DNA of 64,000 nt, from positions 1 to 64,000 of the forward strand of contig NZ_QRNF01000015.1 in assembly GCF_003474435.1 (NCBI RefSeq), given 5' to 3'. Position numbers and translations under genes: made by a program. Of the stretch, positions 7,992 through 16,512 are shown one piece after another. Position 1 is the first letter of the stretch, and the number at the start of each line of letters is the position of its first letter. Source of the stretch: Ruminococcus sp. AF46-10NS (GTDB taxonomy: Bacteria > Bacillota > Clostridia > Lachnospirales > Lachnospiraceae). Under the pieces are notes generated by a model that did no database searches, was not told the DNA's origin, and saw only the letters and a list, made by a program, of their open reading frames with translations.

Positions 7992-10990
7992 ATGAAAAAA
8001 AAGGAGAAATCCATTTTTCGTACGATCCTGACAGCTATGTTGATGGTTCTTGGAATCGAGATACTGCTTCTGGTGGCTGCTTTAAGCATCAGTCATGTGA
8101 GCAGTCAGCTGGATCAGAATGCAGTTGATATTCTGAAAAAACAGGTGGATAACAGAAGCAGTTATCTGGAGAGCATTCTGTCTTCAGATCAGAATCTTTC
8201 AAATCTTTCAGAACGGATCAATGAAGTGACGGAAGAGCTGATTGATTCCGGTGAGATAGATATTCAGAATATCGGAACAAATAAAGAAGATTATCTGCCG
8301 TTGATGAAGTGTATTAATGAGTCAATGATCAGTACTATGAGGCGGAGAGCAGTTACAGGAATTTTTGTAGCCTTTAACACAGAGGATCTGGACGAAAAAG
8401 GCCAGAAAGATGTGATTCCTGCTTTGTATATAAGAGATCTGGATCCGGATTCCCTGCCAGCGCGGAAGAATACAGATCTTCTGATGGAGAGATCGCCGGT
8501 TGAGCTGGTTAAGACGATGGGAATCTCCACGGATAAGGGATGGAAATCGAATCTGGCTCTTTCGGATGAAAGTACGAAAAGGATCATGTATCCTGTTTTT
8601 CAGGCTGCATATAAAGACCATGGTCAGCTAGAGGCATCAGATTATGGACACTGGTCAACGGAAGAATATACACTGGATGGAGATAACCGTCCTGCGATCG
8701 CTTACTCTGTTCCACTGATCCTTTCGGATGGAACTGTTTATGGCGTTATTGGAGTTGAACTTCTCTCGGAATATCTGAATACACAGATACCTTATGAGGA
8801 ACTGCAGAATGAAGGCGAAGGCACTTATATTCTGGCATATACGAAGTCATCATTAAAAGATGACGGAATCGTTATCTCAGGAATCGGAGGGATCAATGGA
8901 AAAAATCTCTCCGATGAAGAAGTATTGAGAAACAGTGAACTGACATTGTACAAAAACAGCTACGGAGATTATCAGCTGGATCTGACGGGAAAAAGATATT
9001 ATATATCAATGAAACCGATCCAGCTGTACAACCGAAATGCTCCTTTTTCAGATGAGCAGTGGGTTCTGCTGGGGGTTGTAGAAAACAATCAGCTGTTCTC
9101 TTTCTCAAGACATGTGCTTCGGATACTGATGTTTACCGTTTTAATGACTGTAGTGGTCGGTGTTCTCAGCAGCCTGATCGTCAGCCTCCGTCTGGCACGG
9201 CCTGTGCGAAAGCTTTCTTCGGAAGTTGCAGAAGCACAGAAAAATAACAGTACATCGCTGAAGTTTTCCAATACGGGAATCCGGGAGCTGGATCAGTTTG
9301 CAGGTGCGATCATGCAGCTGAACAAGGATATGGTAACAGTATCTACGAAATTTCTGCGCATTATGGAAATGGCCAGTGTGGAGCTTGGCGGATTTGAGGT
9401 CCGTACCGATATCAACAGCGTTTATGTGACAGATAATTTCTTTTCCATGCTTGGAATGGAACGTGATCCGGACGAAATTCTTGATGCGGACAGTTTTGTG
9501 AAGATCGTGAAAAATTTTGAAAGTGAATGTTCTTATACAACGGGCAGCGATAACGCAAAAGTATATTGTGTGAAGTATGATGACGGAGATGTCCGTTATG
9601 TCCGAATGGAGATCAACAAAGAGATAAACAGGTGTATCGGTCTTGTGGAAGATGTGACGAAAGTTACCAGAGAGCGTATGAGCATTGAATATGAGAGAGA
9701 TTATGATACGCTGACCGGACTTTACAATAGACGTGCTTTCCAGAGAGAAAGTGAGAAGTTGTTCCGCGAGCATCCGGAGAAGCTGAAACATGCGGCATTT
9801 GTGATGATCGATATGGATAATCTGAAATATACGAATGATAATTTCGGACATGATTTTGGTGACAGATACATTTACGAGGCTGGAAAAGGCTTTGCAGATT
9901 ACACACCAAAAGGAACTATCTGTTCCAGAATCTCCGGTGATGAGTTCAATCTTCTTTTCTATGGTTACGACAGTCAGGATGAGATACGCAAGGTGATCGC
10001 TGAAGTAAAAGCTGCTATTGACAGGAAGTGTATAGTGCTTCCAAGCGGAAGAAAACTTAAGTTAAGCATTTCAGGCGGCATTTGCTGGTATCCGGAGAAC
10101 ACAAAAGATCTGAAACTGATGAAAAAATATGCAGATTTTGCAATGTATCAGGTTAAGCGTCTGCGAAAGGTAATATTCAGGAGTTTGATCCGGATGTTTA
10201 TAACAGGAATGCCAGTGAGGAACAGCAGAGAAAACAATTCCGGCAGCTGATCCGAAGAGAGGAACTTCGGTATTACTATCAGCCAATTGTATCTGCAGTT
10301 ACCGGAAAAATCTATGCGCTCGAAGCACTGATGCATGTTGAGCTGCCAACACTGAAATTACCGGAAGATGTAGTAAGACTTGCCAAAGAAGAGAAGTGTC
10401 TCCATGAGCTCGAGCGGATTACGTTTTTCCGGGCGGCAGAAGGTTATGTTCAGCTGAGGGAGTGTGGTGATGTAAGGGGTGATGAACTTCTGTTTATCAA
10501 ATCTATTGCCAGCGAGAGCATCAGTAATGATGAGTGCAGGGAATTTAACCGGAAATATGGTGATCTTCAGCCGCAGCTGGTTCTGGAGATCACAGAGCAG
10601 GAATCCTTGAACAAGAAAGCTCTTGAGAAGAAAAATATGCCGGGATTCCTTGGTGCTATTGCGTTGGATGATTATGGGAGTGGCTACAACAGTGAGAAGA
10701 GTCTACTTGCTATTTCACCGCAGTATATTAAGGTGGATATGGCAATCATCCGGGATATTGATATAGATCCTGATAAACAGCAGATTGTAGTAAATATTGT
10801 AAATTATGCGCATCAGCGAGGAATGTATATCGTAGCAGAAGGTATCGAAACTTCGGCAGAGCTTGAGAAGGTTCTGGAGCTTGGAGTGGATCTGCTTCAG
10901 GGCTATTATCTGGCAAGGCCGGCAGCAGTGCCGGGAGAGATCAATTCCGAAGCAATAGAAATTATTAAGAACAGAAGTCGGGAAGTGTGA
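7992..10990 (+). pseudogene. Cache-type sensor diguanylate cyclase/phosphodiesterase (GGDEF-EAL), one frameshift
   Basis: Begins after GGAAGGAGG with a transmembrane helix (about residues 10-32), an extracellular Cache/dCache-like region, a second helix near 378-400, a HAMP-like stretch and a PAS-like part. A GGDEF domain follows (YDTLTGLYNRRAF, DMDNLKYTND, active loop SGDEF). The reading frame breaks at 10160; one added T restores the link to the EAL domain (YYYQPI, ALEALM, LEITEQE, DDYGSGYN, IKVDM, EGIET, QGYYLARP). No RxxD inhibitory site precedes SGDEF. In the EAL part the usual Asn of the FINS-type motif reads FIKS, so phosphodiesterase activity is doubtful. Intended length about 1,000 residues. 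As printed, the second piece would not be translated; the gap is probably a sequencing error. Confidence 0.8.
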
Positions 10991-11008
10991 TACTTCCCGG
11001 CTTTTTTA
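10977..11008 (+). terminator. Terminator overlapping the end of the GGDEF-EAL gene
   Basis: GTCGGGAAGT pairs with ACTTCCCGGC (one G-U) followed by TTTTTT. The left arm lies within the last codons of the gene. Confidence 0.85.
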
Positions 11009-11137
11009 TCTGTTTGACAATACATATTTATCCCATTTTTTCACATAATAACCATACAGATAAATAAACGTCTGCAGTAAATATAAAATTACTGTACAGC
11101 AGCAATCAGATAAAAAATGCAGGAGGAAAAAGACAAG

Positions 11138-11686
11138 ATGAAAGCAACAGGAATTGTTCGCCGGATCGACGACCTGGGCCGGGTGGTGATCCCGAAAGAG
11201 ATACGAAAGACTCTTAAGATCAAAGAAGGAACACCTTTGGAGATCTTTACAGACAGAGAAGGACAGATCATTCTGAAGAAATATTCTCCTATTGGTGAGC
11301 TGAATAATTTTGCCGAAGAATACGCGGAGGCACTGGTGCAGACAACCGGGCTGACAGCTTGTATCACAGACAGGGATGTAGTGGTGGCAGCGGCAGGAAG
11401 CGGAAGCAGGGAGCTTGATGGAAAAGAGATCAGCACAGAACTGGATGAGGTGATTTCCGGGAGGGAAGCACGGCTCATTAATGGGACCGACCGTGAAGAT
11501 GTGTCGGTAATTCTCGGGCACAAGGACAGCTTTACCGGAAAAATGATCCAGCCGATCTTATGTGCAAGTGATGCCATAGGATCTGTGATACTTCTTGGAA
11601 AATCTGATAAGAACGTACTGGGCGAAAAAGAACGCGCGTTGGTAAAGACAGCTGCGAGTTTCCTGGGAAGACAGATGGAACAGTGA
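11138..11686 (+). CDS. spoVT: Stage V sporulation protein T (AbrB-type regulator)
   Basis: A 182-residue protein with an N-terminal SpoVT/AbrB swapped-hairpin DNA-binding domain (MKATGIVRRIDDLGRVVIPK, then IRKTLKIKEGTPLEIF) and a C-terminal GAF-like domain, the SpoVT layout in Bacillus and clostridia. In the known system it tunes sigma-G-dependent genes in the forespore. ATG 11138 is chosen because it begins the conserved domain and follows AGGAGG at 11121-11126. It supports the view that the organism sporulates or descends from spore formers. It is flanked by an upstream terminator and transcribed toward a convergent gene. Confidence 0.92.
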   Translation: MKATGIVRRIDDLGRVVIPKEIRKTLKIKEGTPLEIFTDREGQIILKKYSPIGELNNFAEEYAEALVQTTGLTACITDRDVVVAAAGSGSRELDGKEISTELDEVISGREARLINGTDREDVSVILGHKDSFTGKMIQPILCASDAIGSVILLGKSDKNVLGEKERALVKTAASFLGRQMEQ

Positions 11687-11691
11687 AATCC

Positions 11692-12255
11692 TTATGGCGG
11701 CGGAGCACATCTCTGTGGAAAGCTGTGATACTCTTCCAGAGTAAGATTGGTGATCGTCAGCCAGGACGCCAGCGGTTTTGTCACATAGCGGATGTGCCAG
11801 GGTTCGCAAGGCATGCCTGTGATCGCTTCTTTATTTTCAGGATATCGGAGAATAAAGCCATAGAGTGAAGCATTACGCTTCAGCCACTGTCCTTCTCTGG
11901 TGGAAGCAAATTTTTCGCACAGTTCCATATGGATGGCAGGACAGGAAACATCAAGGGCCAGCCCGCTCTGATGTTCGCTGGTACCTGGAGCAGCCACAAA
12001 TCTGCTCCCTGTAAAAAGCTCCTTTTGTCTTTGGAAAGAGCGGTAGCCGGAGACTGCCCACAGATTCAGGCCGGACTTATGGCAGGCATGGAAGAGCTGG
12101 GAAGCCGCCTTTGCAGCCTGGTATTCCAGAAGCCGTTTTGAATCTCCCGGTGCAGCCTCAAAAGGCAGCCCGATATCAATAAGATGTTCTGGCACAAAAG
12201 CTTCCGGCAGCGGATGTTCCCTGCTGATCAGCCGGGTATAAAAATCTCTGTGCAT
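11692..12255 (-). CDS. VanY-type D-Ala-D-Ala carboxypeptidase (M15B)
   Basis: A 187-residue protein with the M15 zinc peptidase signature: SGYRS, SEHQSGLALD (His and Asp ligands) and EPWHIRY (second His). Such enzymes trim the terminal D-Ala of peptidoglycan stem peptides. No signal peptide or membrane helix precedes the domain, which is unusual because the substrate is extracellular. I start at Met 12255, after AAAGGGGGG; a longer frame begins at 12279 but its first codons lie in the right arm of the terminator of the preceding gene. The 3' end nearly abuts spoVT on the other strand (five bases). Confidence 0.8.
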   Translation of the reverse strand: MHRDFYTRLISREHPLPEAFVPEHLIDIGLPFEAAPGDSKRLLEYQAAKAASQLFHACHKSGLNLWAVSGYRSFQRQKELFTGSRFVAAPGTSEHQSGLALDVSCPAIHMELCEKFASTREGQWLKRNASLYGFILRYPENKEAITGMPCEPWHIRYVTKPLASWLTITNLTLEEYHSFPQRCAPPP

Positions 12256-12302
12256 AAAAACCCCCCTTTCCTTATCCATAAGCTTATGATAAGAAAAGGG
12301 GG
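12256..12302 (-). terminator. Terminator after pncB that also holds the carboxypeptidase ribosome binding site
   Basis: On the minus strand a 14-base stem with one mismatch (arms at 12289-12302 and 12262-12275) is followed by TTTTT. The G-rich 3' arm, AAAGGGGGG, is also the only plausible Shine-Dalgarno sequence for the downstream gene. Confidence 0.8.
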
Positions 12303-12319
12303 TTTATGATTATTTTATC

Positions 12320-13780
12320 TTAGAGAGCTTTCTCACTCATTTCTTCCAGAAGAGCTTTTTTCATGTCGTAAAGTGACTGGGAAAGATCTACATATACTTT
12401 CTGCGGATTTACAAAACGTCTGGATTCATCCCAAAGAGTATTTTGCTCTTTTTTGCAGTAGTCACGGAGTTCCATGACAGATGGAGATGTGTAAACGCTC
12501 TTTCCACCTTTAATAACCGGAACAAGAAGCTCGCGGAGTTCGTAGGTTCCGCCGAGAACTTTAGTCTTCTTCCAGGTGTCAACCGGGTCGAAGATGACCA
12601 TGGTCTCTTCAGGATCAAATTTCTCATCTGCAAGGCAGATCAGGTCAGCTTTGATCTTGCCGGTTTTCTTGCTGTAGATACGGTATACAGTCTTGTTGCC
12701 GGGGTTGGTAACTTTCTCTGTGTTCTCGGAAAGTTTGATCTTCGGTACAAAGGTATCGCTGTCAGCGTCCTTTACTGCGGCAAGTTTGTATACGCCGCCG
12801 AAAGCAGGATTGTCGTCTGCTGTGATCAGTTTCGTTCCAACACCCCAGGAATTGATCTTGGCATCCTGAGCTTTCAGGCTCTCGATCAGATACTCGTCAA
12901 GATCACTGGATGCGGAAATAGTAGCATCATCAAAACCTGCAGCTGCAAGCATCTTATAAGCTTTCTTGGAAAGGTATGCCAGGTCTCCGCTGTCGATGCG
13001 GATTCCGTAATTCTTCAGCTGGATGCCTTCCTCACGCATCTCTTCGAATACGCGGATAGCATTTGGCACACCGGATTTCAGCACATCGTAGGTGTCTACC
13101 AGAAGTGTGCAGGAATTAGGATAAAGTTTCGCATATGTCTTGAATGCTGTGTACTCATCCGGGAAGCTCATGATCCAGGAATGAGCATGTGTTCCAAGTA
13201 CAGGAACATCAAACATCTGGCCGGTCAGTACATTGGAAGTACCGGCACATCCGCCGATTATTGCAGCTCTGGCACCAAAGATACCGGCATCAGGACCCTG
13301 TGCACGACGAAGACCGAATTCCATGATCGGCTCACCCTTGGCTGCGTGGCATACACGTGCGGCCTTGGTAGCAATCAGGCTCTGGTGGTTCATGATGTTT
13401 AAGATAGCAGTCTCAACAAGCTGAGCCTCCATGATCGGCGCGATAACCTTGACCATAGGCTCTCTCGGGAAGATTACGGTTCCTTCCGGGATCGCGTAGA
13501 TATCACCGGTAAACTTGAAGCTGCTTAAATACTCAAGAAAATCTTCTTCAAAAATCCCAAGGCTTCGCAGATAGGTAATGTCTTCTTCTGTAAAACGAAG
13601 GTTTTCGATATATTCGATCATCTGCTCCAGTCCGGCACAGATGGCGAAACCACCGCCGTTTGGATTATTGCGGTAAAACATATCGAAGATTACGGTCTGG
13701 TTGGTCGGGTTTTTGAAATATCCCTGCATCATGGTAAGCTCATAGAGGTCCGTGAGCAGGGTAAGGTTATTTGCTCGCAT
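12320..13780 (-). CDS. pncB: Nicotinate phosphoribosyltransferase
   Basis: A 486-residue enzyme that joins nicotinate to PRPP to make nicotinate mononucleotide in NAD salvage. Recognised from NNLTLLTDLYELTMMQGYF at the N-terminus, GGFAICAGLEQ, the RRAQGPDAG active-site loop with nearby His (GTHAHSW), and RIDSGDL. Length matches the clostridial/Bacillus type. The gene has its own promoter and a hairpin leader and ends in a strong terminator, so it is probably monocistronic, perhaps with some read-through into the carboxypeptidase gene. AAAGGAGAATAAT precedes the ATG. Confidence 0.95.
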   Translation of the reverse strand: MRANNLTLLTDLYELTMMQGYFKNPTNQTVIFDMFYRNNPNGGGFAICAGLEQMIEYIENLRFTEEDITYLRSLGIFEEDFLEYLSSFKFTGDIYAIPEGTVIFPREPMVKVIAPIMEAQLVETAILNIMNHQSLIATKAARVCHAAKGEPIMEFGLRRAQGPDAGIFGARAAIIGGCAGTSNVLTGQMFDVPVLGTHAHSWIMSFPDEYTAFKTYAKLYPNSCTLLVDTYDVLKSGVPNAIRVFEEMREEGIQLKNYGIRIDSGDLAYLSKKAYKMLAAAGFDDATISASSDLDEYLIESLKAQDAKINSWGVGTKLITADDNPAFGGVYKLAAVKDADSDTFVPKIKLSENTEKVTNPGNKTVYRIYSKKTGKIKADLICLADEKFDPEETMVIFDPVDTWKKTKVLGGTYELRELLVPVIKGGKSVYTSPSVMELRDYCKKEQNTLWDESRRFVNPQKVYVDLSQSLYDMKKALLEEMSEKAL

Positions 13781-13798
13781 ATTATTCTCCTTTGGATG

Positions 13799-13821
13799 CC
13801 TCCGGATATTGTGACCGGAGG
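13799..13821 (-). promoter_or_regulatory. Leader hairpin before pncB
   Basis: CCTCCGG and CCGGAGG form a seven-base stem around TATTGTGA, ending 18-20 bases before the pncB start. There is no T run. It may affect translation or be bound by a regulator such as a NAD-responsive protein; nothing in the sequence decides this. Confidence 0.35.
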
Positions 13822-13862
13822 GGAATACACGGTAGTTTCCGTTCTTTTTAATTATAAGGCTT

Positions 13863-13890
13863 ATTATACCACAAAGGAGTGGATTGTAAA
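13863..13890 (-). promoter_or_regulatory. Promoter for pncB
   Basis: On the minus strand TTTACA and TATAAT are separated by 16 bases, about 80 bases upstream of the pncB ATG. Confidence 0.65.
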
Positions 13891-13923
13891 TTTTTTTTTA
13901 AGTCAGAGGGGGTATTTTAAATT

Positions 13924-13954
13924 CCGGAAAGCCGCATAAAATAAGGCTTTCCGG
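13924..13954. repeat. Perfect intergenic hairpin
   Basis: CCGGAAAGCC and GGCTTTCCGG form a perfect 10-base stem with an 11-base loop between the divergent pncB and tRNA-Gln promoters. No T run follows on either strand, so it is not an obvious terminator. Confidence 0.5.
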
Positions 13955-14005
13955 CACTTTGGAAAAGTTTTTTTGAGAAAAAATAAAAAAAATTGAAAAA
14001 AGGGG

Positions 14006-14034
14006 TTGCAATTTTAAAAAACCTGTTATATAAT
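14006..14034 (+). promoter_or_regulatory. Promoter of tRNA-Gln
   Basis: TTGCAA at 14006 and TATAAT at 14029 with 17-base spacing, 44 bases before the mature tRNA. Confidence 0.85.
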
Positions 14035-14077
14035 ATCATTCGTCGCAAGCGATAAGGCAAGCGAAAAACAAACACAT

Positions 14078-14149
14078 AGGGCTATCGCCAAACGGTAAGG
14101 CAACGGACTCTGACTCCGTCAGTTCAAGGTTCGAATCCTTGTAGCCCTG
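14078..14149 (+). tRNA. tRNA-Gln (anticodon CUG)
   Basis: Complete cloverleaf: acceptor AGGGCTA with TAGCCCT, D arm with GGTAAGGC, anticodon stem ACGGA/TCCGT around the loop CTCTGAC (anticodon CTG), T loop TTCGAAT between CAAGG and CCTTG, and discriminator G. The CCA end is not encoded. It has its own promoter and terminator. Confidence 0.95.
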
Positions 14150-14156
14150 CTTCTTA

Positions 14157-14184
14157 AGCACCTCGAATGAGAGGTGCTTTTTTT
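14157..14184 (+). terminator. Terminator of tRNA-Gln
   Basis: AGCACCTC, loop GAAT, then GAGAGGTGCT and TTTTTTTG. Confidence 0.9.
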
Positions 14185-14230
14185 GTGCTTGCGTATAAAG
14201 CCCTTTTTGATCAGCAGGGAGGATACGCAG

Positions 14231-14323
14231 ATGATCAATGATCCGAGAATAAAAAAGTACTTTACGGTGGAGATTACAATTCGGAACAGTGACCGGAAGA
14301 AATATGGGAAGAGGATATTCTGA
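14231..14323 (+). CDS. Possible 30-residue ORF or gene remnant
   Basis: ATG 14231 follows AGGGAGG at 14216-14222 and encodes MINDPRIKKYFTVEI and a basic tail before TGA 14321. I do not recognise it. Roughly 14184-14500 otherwise contains no gene that I can support; it may be the remains of a deleted gene. Confidence 0.3.
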   Translation: MINDPRIKKYFTVEITIRNSDRKKYGKRIF

Positions 14324-14512
14324 CAGGAAATGTTTATGATGCGTCTGTCAGCAATTATGTCAAAAAACAAGTGCGTTTCCTCATGCCAAGTGGTACAATA
14401 AAGACAGGTAATTGTAAAAAGATTATCTTTTTCATAAGTGTACAGCAAAGCGGAATGTGAATATCCGCTCTGTGTTACGGACATTGCAATTGGAGGAATG
14501 AAAGAAAACAAT

Positions 14513-15220
14513 ATGAGTTACAGTTTTGAAAGCCGTGTAAGGTTCAGCGAGATCGGAGAAAATGGCTGCCTGGATCTGCCTGGTGTTCTGGATTATTTTC
14601 AGGACTGCTGTACATTCGAGTCAGAGAAGACGGGGCTTGGGATGGAAGTGTTGAAGGTGCAGAAACGTGCCTGGGTGCTTTCAGCGTGGCAGGTAGTAGT
14701 GAAGAGATATCCGAAACTAGGTGAAAATATAAAAGTAATAACTATTCCCTATGGATTCCGTGGCTTTATCGGAATGCGTAATTTTATCCTGGAGACAGCA
14801 GGGGGTGAGAAGCTGGCCTGGGCGAATTCCTACTGGTCTTTTATCAATACAGAAACAGGAGTTCCTGAGAAGCTGACACCGACAGATACAGAGCCCTATG
14901 ATCTGGGAGATAAAATCGATATGGATTACGCACCGAGGAAGATCGCACTTCCAAAGGAACGGGAGAAGCAGAAGACTTTTGCAGTGCAGAAGCATCATCT
15001 GGATACCAACCATCATGTAAACAACTGTCAGTATATCCGGATGGCGGCTGATTATCTTCCGGAAAGGTTCAGAGTCAGCCAGCTTCGGGTGGAATATAAG
15101 AGACAGGCTGTGCTTGGAAATGTGATCGTGCCGGAAGTGTATGCAGCAGACAGGAAAGTAACCGTTATACTCAGTGCAGTGGATGGTGAGCCTTATGCAG
15201 TTGTTGAATTTACAGAATAA
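14513..15220 (+). CDS. Acyl-ACP thioesterase
   Basis: About 235 residues with two hotdog folds, the FatA/FatB-like family (PF01643). It would release fatty acids from acyl carrier protein in the cytoplasm. Evidence: the start SYSFESRVRFSEIGENG, ETGLG-like region KTGLGMEVL, WVLSAWQVVVKRYP, and the second-domain HHLDTNHHVNNCQY, where Asn and His (NHHVNN) are the expected catalytic-region residues. ATG 14513 begins the domain; ATG 14498 is only two bases after GGAGG, so it is less likely, though the spacing to 14513 is long. The gene stands alone. Confidence 0.88.
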   Translation: MSYSFESRVRFSEIGENGCLDLPGVLDYFQDCCTFESEKTGLGMEVLKVQKRAWVLSAWQVVVKRYPKLGENIKVITIPYGFRGFIGMRNFILETAGGEKLAWANSYWSFINTETGVPEKLTPTDTEPYDLGDKIDMDYAPRKIALPKEREKQKTFAVQKHHLDTNHHVNNCQYIRMAADYLPERFRVSQLRVEYKRQAVLGNVIVPEVYAADRKVTVILSAVDGEPYAVVEFTE

Positions 15221-15336
15221 ATTTTGTTTTGAGATATTGTTAATGTTATGCAGTAATTGAGGACACTTTTATTTGAACAATGAGGAAAAATATCGAAGCA
15301 GATTTAGAAGCTCTGCTTTAAAAAGGGGGAAATGCT

Positions 15337-16038
15337 ATGCTGGAAAAATTAAAAGAGGAAGTTTACAAGGCAAATATGGATCTGCCGAAATATGGGCTTG
15401 TAACCTTTACATGGGGAAATGTCAGCGGTATTGACAGAGAGAAAGGTCTTTTTGTTATCAAACCAAGCGGTGTTGAGTACGATAAACTGACGCCGGAAGA
15501 TATGGTAGTTGTGGACCTGGACGGAAACAAGGTTGAGGGCAAATATAATCCGTCTTCCGATACACCGACACACGCAGTTCTCTACCGTGCATTTCCGAAG
15601 ATCGGCGGTATCGTGCATACTCATTCATCCTGGGCTACAAGCTGGGCACAGGCAGGAAGATCTATTCCCTGCTACGGAACTACCCATGCAGATTATATTT
15701 ACGGTGAAGTTCCATGCGTGCGCAACCTGACCAAACGTGAGATCGAAGAAGCATATGAGAAGAACACAGGAGTTCTTATTGCAGATTATTTCAAGAGCAG
15801 AGATTACGAAGCAGTACCTGCGGTTCTCTGCAAAAACCACGGACCTTTTACCTGGGGAAAGGATGCTCATGAGGCTGTCCATAATGCAGTTGTTCTAGAG
15901 GAAGTTGCCAAGATGGCATCTCGCTGTGAGCTGATTAATCCGGATGTGAAACCTGCACCGCAGGAGCTTCAGGATAAGCATTATTACAGAAAACATGGTG
16001 CAAATGCTTACTACGGACAGATCAATAACGAGGACTGA
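15337..16038 (+). CDS. araD: L-ribulose-5-phosphate 4-epimerase
   Basis: A 233-residue class II aldolase-family enzyme that converts L-ribulose-5-phosphate to D-xylulose-5-phosphate in arabinose use. Zinc-binding and active-site strings are present: [26 protein letters not shown] and [12 protein letters not shown], plus a late KNHGPFTWG. Length is normal. No araA or araB neighbour is in the window, so it may serve a distant pathway. A strong AAAAGGGGGAAA site precedes ATG 15337 and a terminator follows. Confidence 0.93.
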   Translation: MLEKLKEEVYKANMDLPKYGLVTFTWGNVSGIDREKGLFVIKPSGVEYDKLTPEDMVVVDLDGNKVEGKYNPSSDTPTHAVLYRAFPKIGGIVHTHSSWATSWAQAGRSIPCYGTTHADYIYGEVPCVRNLTKREIEEAYEKNTGVLIADYFKSRDYEAVPAVLCKNHGPFTWGKDAHEAVHNAVVLEEVAKMASRCELINPDVKPAPQELQDKHYYRKHGANAYYGQINNED

Positions 16039-16063
16039 CCGATAAAATAATAAAATATTCAGG

Positions 16064-16095
16064 AATGCCGCGGATAAAACTGCGGCATTTTTTAC
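16064..16095 (+). terminator. Terminator of araD
   Basis: AATGCCGC and GCGGCATT with a 10-base loop, followed by TTTTT. Confidence 0.88.
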
Positions 16096-16181
16096 TGGCT
16101 GTCTCTAATTTTAGCGAATTTTGTCAAAAAATGCCGAAAAGTGGCTTTTAAATGATAATTAACTTGAGAAATAATTAACGC

Positions 16182-16210
16182 TTGCTATTTATGTCGAAAA
16201 CTGCTACAGT
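16182..16210 (+). promoter_or_regulatory. Promoter of the lysine riboswitch transcript
   Basis: TTGCTA at 16182 and TACAGT at 16205 with 17-base spacing, about 50 bases before the aptamer. Confidence 0.5.
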
Positions 16211-16262
16211 ATAAAGAAAAAAGACGGCTGTTGCTTTTTGCGGAAAGAACAGCCACGGATAA

Positions 16263-16426
16263 GAAGATAGAGGCGCGGATTTTATCAGTACTTACGGACA
16301 TGAAGCCCTGGCAGGCTGTCCATGAAGAAAGGAAAATCCGCCGAAGTGCTCTGAACAGCCAGAGGGCAGGGCGCTGGGACGACGCAGAATATGCGGCGTA
16401 CTGTCACGGGTGTGGAGCGCTATCTG
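16263..16426 (+). ncRNA. Lysine riboswitch (L-box)
   Basis: Conserved L-box blocks occur in order: AGATAGAGGCGCGG at the 5' end, TCAGTA, AAGGAAAATCCGCCGAAG in the centre, CTGGGACGACGC with ACTGTCACG, and TGGAGCGCTATCT at the 3' end. AGATAG and CTATCT form P1. A terminator follows before the gene, so lysine should cause early termination. The gene downstream is an NhaC-family transporter, a known class of lysine-riboswitch target (LysW-type predicted lysine transporter). The covering open reading frame upstream of 16513 is not real coding sequence. Confidence 0.93.
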
Positions 16427-16450
16427 ATAAGTTAAATAAGGATTATTTAA

Positions 16451-16488
16451 CCGGAGGTGTTCTAAGAAGAGACAGCCTCCGTTTTTTT
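16451..16488 (+). terminator. Riboswitch-controlled terminator
   Basis: CCGGAGGTGT pairs with ACAGCCTCCG (one bulge) followed by TTTTTTT, between the lysine aptamer and the transporter start. Confidence 0.85.
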
Positions 16489-16512
16489 GTCCCCGAAAAA
16501 GGGAGGAGAAAA

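Noticed and set aside
12443..13402. 319-residue open frame opposite pncB
   Set aside because: It is antisense to a clearly conserved enzyme and its text is unlike any protein family.
13924..13954. Terminator
   Set aside because: The stem is perfect but no T run follows on either strand, so it is listed as a hairpin only.
16231..16512. In-frame extension of the NhaC gene upstream of 16513
   Set aside because: This stretch is the lysine riboswitch and its terminator; the gene has a good ribosome binding site at 16501-16508 before ATG 16513.
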